DNA of 64,000 nt from Iodidimonas sp. SYSU 1G8 (GTDB taxonomy: Bacteria > Pseudomonadota > Alphaproteobacteria > SMXS01). The notes beneath the pieces are model-generated. The model saw only the letters and a program-made list of their open reading frames with translations. It was not told where the DNA came from and ran no database searches. Shown here piece after piece: positions 26,137 through 32,583 of this stretch. The stretch covers positions 1,054,001-1,118,000 of the forward strand of contig NZ_JBBYXJ010000002.1 of the NCBI RefSeq assembly GCF_039655775.1, written 5' to 3'. Both the position numbers and the translations under genes were made by a program. Positions within the stretch are counted from its first letter, which is position 1; each line of letters begins with the position of its first letter.

Positions 26137-26286
26137 TCGGTAATCCTCCCTTGTTGACCGGGGGTTACTCTGTGGTAAGCGGGCGGGCGGTGCAAGGAAG
26201 CTTGTCCCTTCACCCTTGCATGTTTTGCGCTGGACCCAGTGAGCCCGAGCGTGTCAGATCGCACCGGACCTTCAGGGAGAGACCAG

Positions 26287-27018
26287 ATGCTGAACAACCG
26301 GACGATCCTCGTCACCTCCGCGACTCATTGGGCGGGGCCTGAAATCTGCGCCGGCCTGGCTGTCGAAGGAGCGCGGGTTGTTTGTCAGGATCCGAACTTC
26401 GCCGACAAGGCGGTGGCCGATGCCTTCGTCGCGGCGCACCCGGCGCTTACGGCAATCGCCGAGGAAAAGCCCGCCGAGATCGTGGCGTCCGCGCTGGAGG
26501 TTCTGGGCCATCTGGATGTCCTGGTGAACAATGACGCGTTTCCTGCCATTCGGGCGCCCATCGAGACCGCCGACCCGCAGGATTTCCGTGACGGCATCGA
26601 AGCGCTGCTGGTGTTTCCATTCATGATGGCGGGCGCGGTCACCCCGCACATGAAGGCGCGCAAGGCCGGCAAGATCCTGTTCCTCACCTCGGCCTCGGCG
26701 CTCAATGGCCTCGCGAACTATTCCATGTACGCGGCGGCGCGCGCCGGGGCGAATGGCCTGGCGAAGTCGCTGGCCCGCGAGCTCGGCAAGGACAACATCC
26801 AGGTCAACGCCATCGCGTCCAACTACATCGAGAACCCGGACTATTTTCCGCCCGAATTGCTGGCCAACAAGGAAGCCTACGCCAAGATGGTGAAGAATAT
26901 TCCGCTCGGCCGTCTGGGCAAGCCGCAGGAAGCGGCGCATCTTGTGGCGTTCTACTGTTCCGACCGCAGCGACTTCATCACCGGCAATATCATGCCGTTC
27001 TCGGGTGGCTGGGCGTAG
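26287..27018 (+). CDS. SDR-fold protein with halohydrin dehalogenase signatures
   Basis: A 243-aa short-chain dehydrogenase fold lacking the glycine-rich NAD(P) motif (TGxxxGxG): residues 10-17 read TSATHWAG. The catalytic residues are S135, Y148 and R152, i.e. S-x12-Y-x3-R, with Arg where classical SDRs have Lys. Halohydrin dehalogenases (HheA/HheC family) are defined by exactly these two changes: a T-x4-F/Y-x-G halide-pocket motif replacing the cofactor motif, and a Ser-Tyr-Arg triad. They cleave vicinal halohydrins to epoxides plus halide. Here the motif is T-x4-W-x-G, with Trp at the F/Y position. Collinear similarity to remembered HheC is strong (e.g. PAEIV, DVLVNND, ARAGANGLAKSLARELG). 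GGGAGAG precedes the ATG. No epoxide hydrolase is adjacent. Confidence 0.7.
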   Translation: MLNNRTILVTSATHWAGPEICAGLAVEGARVVCQDPNFADKAVADAFVAAHPALTAIAEEKPAEIVASALEVLGHLDVLVNNDAFPAIRAPIETADPQDFRDGIEALLVFPFMMAGAVTPHMKARKAGKILFLTSASALNGLANYSMYAAARAGANGLAKSLARELGKDNIQVNAIASNYIENPDYFPPELLANKEAYAKMVKNIPLGRLGKPQEAAHLVAFYCSDRSDFITGNIMPFSGGWA

Positions 27019-27030
27019 GACGAAGCAGGT

Positions 27031-27522
27031 TCATCGCAAGATCATCTGCCACCAGCCCACATCATGAAACTTGTCGAACTTGAAACCTACTTCACGGTAG
27101 ATTCCGACCGATGAAAAGCCGACGCGCTCATGAAGCGCCACGCTGCCCTCGTTAGGAAGGGCAATGCCGGCAAATGCAGCGTGATAGCCCTGACGTTTCA
27201 GATGAGGCAGCAGAGAGCCATAAAGGGCGGTTCCTACGCCTGCCTGACGGTCATCTTTGTCGATGTAGACCGATACGTCGACGGAGGTGCGATAAGCGGC
27301 CCGCTCCCGGTGGGGGCTGGCATAGGCATAGCCGATAACTGTTCCATCGCGTTCCGCCGCAAAGAACGCATGAGCCGTTTCGATCCGCCGCGCCATTTCC
27401 GCGACCGTCGGGACTTCGTTTTCAAACGAGATCACCGTGTTCTCGACGATCGGAGCATAAATCCCGCGAACCGCGACCGCGTCAGCGGCGGTAGCCAGTC
27501 TGATACCAAGCGGGTTCGGCAA
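27031..27522 (-). CDS. GNAT acetyltransferase, phosphinothricin N-acetyltransferase-like
   Basis: A 163-aa GNAT protein with the Pat/Bar subfamily pattern: IRLATAADAVAVRGIYAPIVENTVISFE at the N terminus, VDVSVYIDKDDRQAGVGTALYGSLL (acetyl-CoA pyrophosphate loop QAGVGTA) and SVALHERVGFSSVGIYREVGFKFDKFHDV at the C terminus. Natural substrates of such bacterial enzymes are often amino-acid analogues such as methionine sulfone; resistance to phosphinothricin is only a family association. TTG 27522 follows GGGGGA at short spacing. It converges on the dehalogenase-like gene (12 bp between stops). Confidence 0.85.
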   Translation of the reverse strand: MPNPLGIRLATAADAVAVRGIYAPIVENTVISFENEVPTVAEMARRIETAHAFFAAERDGTVIGYAYASPHRERAAYRTSVDVSVYIDKDDRQAGVGTALYGSLLPHLKRQGYHAAFAGIALPNEGSVALHERVGFSSVGIYREVGFKFDKFHDVGWWQMILR

Positions 27523-27607
27523 TAAGTCCCCCGGCTAATCGGAGCACACCAAGGTCGCGCTGTATCTCTGAACCATGGAAGAGGGACAATCGCCCATTCC
27601 GTCGACG

Positions 27608-28132
27608 TCAGGCTGCTCCGGATTCCGCTTTGGCCGCGGCCCGTAGGTTCGCCATCAGGCTGCGCATGTTCGGTCCGGAGACGATTTCCACCCAATAGCC
27701 ATCGGGATCGGCGATGAAGGCGAGGCCTTTCATGGTGCCGTCCTGTGGCCGCTTCACGAAGGTCACGCCGCGCTCCTCGAAGCGGGCGCAGGCGGCGTCC
27801 ACGTCCGGCACGGTCAGGGCGATGTGACCGAAGCCGCGTGGATCGGTATTGCCATTGTGATAGGAAGAGGCCGGGTCGCTTTCGGTCCCCCAATTGTGGG
27901 TCAGCTCCAGCAGGGCGGGCTGTTCGAACAGCCACTGCACCCGCTCGTCCGCGTCCTCGGGAACTGGCCCGTCCGGATAGCCCAGGAAATAGAGCGAGAA
28001 CTTTCCCGCCTCGAAGTCGAAGCGGTCGATCAGGGTCATCCCCAGCGTGTCGCGATAGAAGCCGAGCGAGGCTTCCGGATCGCGCACGCGCAGCATGGTA
28101 TGGTTCAGGCGGAAACCGGCGGCGGACTGCAT
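27608..28132 (-). CDS. gloA: Glyoxalase I (lactoylglutathione lyase)
   Basis: A 174-aa VOC-superfamily enzyme of the long glyoxalase I type: [58 protein letters not shown] and [18 protein letters not shown]. The four metal ligands are present as H (NHT), E (LLELT), H (GHI) and E (VEI). It would isomerise the methylglyoxal-glutathione adduct to S-lactoylglutathione. The long insert relative to E. coli GloA suggests the Zn-type enzyme. It lies 3 bp after the cupin gene in the same direction, near a GST gene, so a glutathione-linked detoxification role fits. Confidence 0.93.
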   Translation of the reverse strand: MQSAAGFRLNHTMLRVRDPEASLGFYRDTLGMTLIDRFDFEAGKFSLYFLGYPDGPVPEDADERVQWLFEQPALLELTHNWGTESDPASSYHNGNTDPRGFGHIALTVPDVDAACARFEERGVTFVKRPQDGTMKGLAFIADPDGYWVEIVSGPNMRSLMANLRAAAKAESGAA

Positions 28133-28135
28133 CGG

Positions 28136-28585
28136 TTATTCCGCGGCCTGGTCCGACGGGGCCGCGGCCGACCGGCGCATCTTTTCCATCTCTTCCCAGC
28201 TTTTGTAACTGGTAAAATGCTCGTCGTCATAGAACAGGATCGCCCCGTTGCAGATGAACAGATATTCCGTGTCCTCCAGCGCCTCGGTGGCGCCGTGCAG
28301 CACGCCATTGGGCTCATAGACATAGTCGCCCGCGTTCAGCACGCCGTCGCGCACCTTCAGCTTGCCCTTCAGGATAAAGGTGTGGGATGCGCTCAGATGC
28401 TTGTGCGGCGGCGCCACGTAGCCCTTCTTCCAGCGGAACAGAACCGCCCAACTGCCGGTTTCGGCGCCGGTATACAGCACTTTGGTCGCCGATAACGGCG
28501 TCTGCTCGATCCACGGAATCTTCGAGGCTTCCACCAGCGTGTCCTGGAGGTTGCCGTTGATCGGACGAATATCTTGCATAGGCAT
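28136..28585 (-). CDS. Cupin-domain protein
   Basis: A ~149-aa single cupin resembling the 2,4'-dihydroxyacetophenone dioxygenase / anti-sigma ChrR-type cupin group: IPWIEQTPLSATKVLY...GSWAVLFRWKKGYVAPPHKHLSASHTFILKGKL, then GDYVYEPNGVLHGA. Metal ligands are likely the two His of PHKH, H of ASHT and H of LHGA. The enzymatic reaction is unassigned. ATG 28585 has GGGGAG six bases upstream; two nearby in-frame ATGs (28591, 28579) are alternatives. It is the upstream partner of gloA (3 bp). Confidence 0.8.
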   Translation of the reverse strand: MPMQDIRPINGNLQDTLVEASKIPWIEQTPLSATKVLYTGAETGSWAVLFRWKKGYVAPPHKHLSASHTFILKGKLKVRDGVLNAGDYVYEPNGVLHGATEALEDTEYLFICNGAILFYDDEHFTSYKSWEEMEKMRRSAAAPSDQAAE

Positions 28586-28659
28586 GTTCATCTCCCCGTT
28601 TGCCCAAGGCTAGATCGCCGCCGGGCCACCGTCAACGGAGACGGCCGCCGGAGCCGGCG

Positions 28660-29565
28660 TCAAGCGGGCAGATCGCCCGTGGCCAGCCATCGGGCGCAGG
28701 CCGCGCCCAGTTGCTCCTGAGCCATGGCCTCGTAGCGTGCGAGGTCCTCGGCCGTCAGCGTGTCGCGCCACCGGCCATTGGTGCCCTTGTTGATGAAGGT
28801 CTCGGCGCCGCCGTCCCAGAAAACGCCGCCCAGCGGCGCGGACTTTTCGGCATGGGCTTTCATGTAATCGAAGGTGCAATGTTCGACGATGGCCGGGAAG
28901 CGGTCCTCGTCGATGGGAATGTCCAGAAAGCCGGCGATACGGCGGATTTCGCCCGGCATGTCGCGTTTGAGGGCGCCGAAATGGACCAGCAGCACGTTGG
29001 GAAGGTGTCGGATTGTCCACCAGGAGCCGACATTTTCCCAGAACGGCCAGAAGGGGTAGCCGTTGCCCCCGAGCCAATCGAGAAAATACCGCCGGATCGA
29101 CGCAGGCGGTTTGTCGATCGCGGGACCCACGCGGCCCGGGCTATCGTTCAGCATGGCATACCAGGCGTCATTGGCATGCGCATGGTGATTGTAGAGGCTC
29201 CAGACCACATCGCGGCCATCCCGGGCGACATAGATGTATTTGGCCTGGGGCGAGAACACCAGGGCGTCGACCGGCAGATGGGTCTTCAGGAAACGACGGT
29301 GGGTCTGGGCCTCGATGGCCGGCAACTTGATGTCCGCAGGCGGAACCCGCAGGTCCACCCAAGGCGACAACTCTCCCACATTCACATCCTCCGCCCCGCC
29401 GAACACGAGCTGGCCGACAATCTGCTGCATCCAGGTGGTGCCGGATTTCGCATAGGTACCGATGATGATGTCATCGGGACGGAACCGGAAATCGTTCCAG
29501 ACGGTGGAATCGAAATGATGGTTGTGAAGTTCCCGGCGCTTGCTTGGCCAGACGATGGCGCTCAT
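28660..29565 (-). CDS. PAPS-dependent sulfotransferase (cytosolic SULT-like)
   Basis: A 301-aa sulfotransferase that would move sulfate from PAPS to a hydroxyl or amine. The 5'-phosphosulfate loop is YAKSGTTWMQQ (near residue 40), the 3'-phosphate site is YVARDGRDVVWSLY (near 110), and KGTNGRWRD near 270 matches the C-terminal RKGxxGDWK motif. The catalytic His is probably in THLP. It resembles animal cytosolic SULTs acting on small phenols or steroids more than bacterial carbohydrate sulfotransferases. The start codon overlaps the GST stop by 1 bp (TGATG), so the two are translationally coupled. The acceptor is unknown. Confidence 0.9.
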   Translation of the reverse strand: MSAIVWPSKRRELHNHHFDSTVWNDFRFRPDDIIIGTYAKSGTTWMQQIVGQLVFGGAEDVNVGELSPWVDLRVPPADIKLPAIEAQTHRRFLKTHLPVDALVFSPQAKYIYVARDGRDVVWSLYNHHAHANDAWYAMLNDSPGRVGPAIDKPPASIRRYFLDWLGGNGYPFWPFWENVGSWWTIRHLPNVLLVHFGALKRDMPGEIRRIAGFLDIPIDEDRFPAIVEHCTFDYMKAHAEKSAPLGGVFWDGGAETFINKGTNGRWRDTLTAEDLARYEAMAQEQLGAACARWLATGDLPA

Positions 29566-30191
29566 CAGGCCTTCGCGCTCTCGCGCGTGCTGACGGCCGC
29601 GTACCAGCGCTTCAGATTGGCCTGATCGTCGCCGATACCGGCCTTGATCGTGCGGGCAAAGTCGATGGTCACCAGCGCGGTGATGTCGGCAATGGCGAAC
29701 CGCGCGCCGCTGACGAACTCACTCTCACCCAGTCGCTGTTCCAGCAGCACCAGGAAATTGGCAAAGCGTGCCTTGCCCCGTTCCGCCAGTTCCGGAATCT
29801 GCGGGAAATCCGCCGGTCCCGTGACGCTGCGGTCCTTGAAGACGGGGCTGCTGTTGCGAAAGCCCTCGGCGACCGCGGCGAAGCCATGCTGTTCAACGCG
29901 CCGATCCCACATCATGACCTGCGCGCGCTCCAGCGGATTGCGGCCGACCAGCGGCGGATCGGGATAGACTTCCTCCAGGTAACGGCAGATCGCCGTGCTC
30001 TCGGTCAGGATAGTGCCATCGTCCAGCTCCAGCGCGGGTACCTCGGCCAGCGGATTGAGCTGGCGGTAGTCGCCCAGCTGGGCGCGCGTGCCGAGATCGA
30101 CCTCGAACTTCTCGATGTCGAGACCTTTCTCGGCGATGAACATGCGTACCCGGCGCGCATTCGGCGCCATCTTGAAGTCGTAGAGCTTCAT
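29565..30191 (-). CDS. Glutathione S-transferase family protein
   Basis: A 208-aa GST: N-terminal thioredoxin-fold domain MKLYDFKMAPNARRVRMFIAEKGL with EVPALELDDGTILTESTAICRYLEE (the ES pair binds the glutathione gamma-glutamyl group), then the all-helical domain with FVSGARFAIADITALVTIDF, the conserved N-capping box. It conjugates glutathione to electrophiles or acts as an isomerase. GGGAG at 7-bp spacing supports the ATG. It is the first gene of a minus-strand run with the sulfotransferase, cupin and glyoxalase I, suggesting handling of a reactive phenolic or carbonyl compound. Confidence 0.92.
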   Translation of the reverse strand: MKLYDFKMAPNARRVRMFIAEKGLDIEKFEVDLGTRAQLGDYRQLNPLAEVPALELDDGTILTESTAICRYLEEVYPDPPLVGRNPLERAQVMMWDRRVEQHGFAAVAEGFRNSSPVFKDRSVTGPADFPQIPELAERGKARFANFLVLLEQRLGESEFVSGARFAIADITALVTIDFARTIKAGIGDDQANLKRWYAAVSTRESAKA

Positions 30192-30357
30192 CGTCGGTCT
30201 CCCAGAGGTATCCCATGCTTATGCCGCCACGCTCGGGGAGGCGCAAGATTGTTAGATACGCCATGGGGCATCGAGGCCATCGGCCGCTGGTCGCGGCCAG
30301 CATTAGGCGATACCATCATTCTCACGGTTGCGGTCTGGGAGGAAAGGCCGCACGCTG

Positions 30358-31467
30358 ATGAGTAGCCGTTGCCGGACAACACATATGAGCCAAGCGCCGC
30401 GTCCGGGCCCCCGGAAGCTGACCATCAACGATATTGCCAGCGAGGCAGGCGTCTCGAAGAAGACCGTGTCCCGCGTGATCAATGGCGAGAAATACGTCAA
30501 CGAGGAAACGCGGGCCAAGGTGATCGAGGTCATGGCCGCGCTGCATTTTTCGCCCAATCCGCAGGCGCGCAGTCTGGCGGCGCGGCGCTCTTTCCTCCTG
30601 GGAATGGTCTATCCGCGCGTGGCGGCGAGTTTTTCCGATTTCATGCCGTATGTCGTTGGTGTCCAGGAAGGCGTGCTGAGCTATTGCCGCGCCAAAGGCT
30701 ATGAACTGGTCGTACATCCCTGCGACTACGAGCATGCCGATGTCGCCTCGGAAATTGACGCTTTCCTGAAACGCGCCGAACCGGCGGGCGTCGTGCTGTT
30801 GCCGCCCGCGTCCGAATTTACCGATGTGCTTGACCTGCTCGATAGGAACGGACGCAAGTTCGTGCGGATATCGCAGCAGCTCGACGGCCATCCCTCGCCA
30901 GGTGTGGGCTGTGACGTGCGCAAGGCGACGGAGGCCATGACCGTTCATCTCATTGGCCTCGGCCATCGCCGCATCGCCTTTGTCGGCGGCCAGACCAGCT
31001 TCAGCCAGAGCGAGGCTCGCCGGAGCGGCTATCGCGATGCGCTGGCACGCTACGGCATTCCCGTCGACGATACCCTGATCGTCAAGGGCCTGTGGTCGTT
31101 CGACAGCGGCAAGGAACAAGGCCACCATCTGCTCGCCATGAATGAGCCGCCCACGGCGATCTTCGCGAGTAGCGACGAAATGGCGGCAGGCGTGCTGATG
31201 GCCGCCCACGAACGCGGTATCGACGTCCCCGGTGCGCTCTCGGTCGCCGGATTCAACGACATGCCCATTGCCACACGGGTCTGGCCGCCGCTGACCACCA
31301 TTCGTCAGCCCGTCTACGATTTTGGCCGGGTGGCCGCCGAGGCGCTGATCGAGTTGATCGAGGACCCCGTCGGCACGCAGCCCGGCGTCAATCGCGCGGT
31401 CCCGTTCGAGCTGATCTCCCGCGCCTCGGTCGGGCCGGTGCCGCGGGTCGGTGTTACTTCAGCTTGA
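30358..31467 (+). CDS. LacI-family transcriptional regulator
   Basis: A ~369-aa repressor: LacI helix-turn-helix LTINDIASEAGVSKKTVSRVINGEKYVNEETRAKV with hinge ARSLAARRS, then the periplasmic-binding-protein-like sensor (LGMVYPRVAASFSDFMPYVVGVQEGVL ... AIFASSDEMAAGVLMAAHERGIDVPGALSVAGFNDMPIATRVWPPLTTIRQPV). Start uncertain: ATG 30358 and ATG 30385 are both in frame, and the nearest GGAGG is about 15 bp before 30358. It is convergent with, and overlaps by 14 bp, the phytase gene, and is the likely regulator of the receptor-phytase operon; LacI proteins near carbohydrate TonB receptors are common in Alphaproteobacteria. No clear operator palindrome was found. Confidence 0.92.
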   Translation: MSSRCRTTHMSQAPRPGPRKLTINDIASEAGVSKKTVSRVINGEKYVNEETRAKVIEVMAALHFSPNPQARSLAARRSFLLGMVYPRVAASFSDFMPYVVGVQEGVLSYCRAKGYELVVHPCDYEHADVASEIDAFLKRAEPAGVVLLPPASEFTDVLDLLDRNGRKFVRISQQLDGHPSPGVGCDVRKATEAMTVHLIGLGHRRIAFVGGQTSFSQSEARRSGYRDALARYGIPVDDTLIVKGLWSFDSGKEQGHHLLAMNEPPTAIFASSDEMAAGVLMAAHERGIDVPGALSVAGFNDMPIATRVWPPLTTIRQPVYDFGRVAAEALIELIEDPVGTQPGVNRAVPFELISRASVGPVPRVGVTSA

Positions 31468-32548
31468 GCGCCTTGGCGATCGCGTCCCACGATACCAGCT
31501 TGAAGTTCTGGTTCGCATCGGGGTCGGTGTTGGTGCCGTCCTGTGCCACGAACAGCCCGTGGGGGAAGTCGGTGCCCAGCGCCGCGCTGGTGACGTCGAT
31601 GCCATCGGTTTCCGAAACGCCGTCCACCGCGCCCTTGGCGATGGTGAAGGATCCCTTGTAGGCATTGGCGTTGCCCAGATCGAACAGGGCAAAGCTGTTG
31701 TTGCCCTGGCTCGAGGCGATCAGGTAGCCGCCTTCTTGCCCTGCGCGGTAGATGGCAAGGCCTTCGATATCGGCGGCCATTTCGGGGCGCTGTGCCAGCA
31801 TGGCGACGGTCGTGGCGGTCGCCGGCTGATCGGGTTCGGCGGGAAAAGCCCAGATGCCGACATTTTCCTCGGCGACATAGACCGTCGCGGTCTGGTCGTC
31901 CGCGACACAACCTTCCGACTGCGTGGCCAGCGGCAGATCGCGGACCTTCTCCACGGTCACGGTGCCATCCGCCGCGCCATCGACGCGCCACTGGGCTCCG
32001 CCTTTTTCCTTGTCGGTCATGAACACATAGAGCTTGTCCGTGCTCAGGCTGTGATAGAGGCACAGGCCGTAAGGATCGGCGAAGGTGCTGGCGTGCCGGC
32101 CCATGGGGCTCAGTTGGCGGGTCGCGGGGTCGAGCTTGTAGAACGCCAGACCCTTGTTGTCCCTGTCGCTGGCGGCGACCACCACGGTCTTGTCCATGGC
32201 GCCGCCGAGGCGCACGCTGCGGATATCCACATTGTTCAGCCGGCCCTCCGGCAGGAACTGGATGGTCTTGCCGTCGAGTCCGTAGACGTACAGCCCCGAT
32301 TTCTTTGCTGTTCCCAGAATGACGCTCTGCGCCGGGTCGGCCGGATTCACCCAGATCGCCGGATCGTCGGCGGCATCCTCGCCGGTGTCGACCGGGTCGG
32401 TTTCCCGGACCGCGGTGACGGCGTTGCCGGTCGCGGCCTGGGCAACGGGCGCGTCCGAAGCAGCGGGTGCGGCAGGCGCCGCCGGCTGGTCGCCACAGGC
32501 GGCGAGGCCGATGAGAAGGGCGCCGGTGAGGGGAGCAATGCGGTTCAT
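31454..32548 (-). CDS. 3-phytase (beta-propeller), lipoprotein
   Basis: A 364-aa beta-propeller phytase that releases phosphate from myo-inositol hexakisphosphate. It begins with a lipoprotein signal (LLIGLAAC-GDQ, Cys19) and an Ala/Pro linker. The family blocks DPAIWVNPADPAQSVILGTAKKSGLYVYGLDGK and GRLNNVDIR are clear; the acidic DTGEDAADDPA and VCDD/DGVSETDGID-type segments supply calcium ligands. The lipid anchor places it on a membrane facing the periplasm or surface. It lies 35 bp downstream of the TonB receptor, so import of phytate or another inositol phosphate with hydrolysis is a reasonable reading. AAGGA precedes the ATG. Confidence 0.92.
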   Translation of the reverse strand: MNRIAPLTGALLIGLAACGDQPAAPAAPAASDAPVAQAATGNAVTAVRETDPVDTGEDAADDPAIWVNPADPAQSVILGTAKKSGLYVYGLDGKTIQFLPEGRLNNVDIRSVRLGGAMDKTVVVAASDRDNKGLAFYKLDPATRQLSPMGRHASTFADPYGLCLYHSLSTDKLYVFMTDKEKGGAQWRVDGAADGTVTVEKVRDLPLATQSEGCVADDQTATVYVAEENVGIWAFPAEPDQPATATTVAMLAQRPEMAADIEGLAIYRAGQEGGYLIASSQGNNSFALFDLGNANAYKGSFTIAKGAVDGVSETDGIDVTSAALGTDFPHGLFVAQDGTNTDPDANQNFKLVSWDAIAKALKLK

Positions 32549-32583
32549 TTCATGTCCTTGGTGAGTGTGCCGGTGGGAATGCG

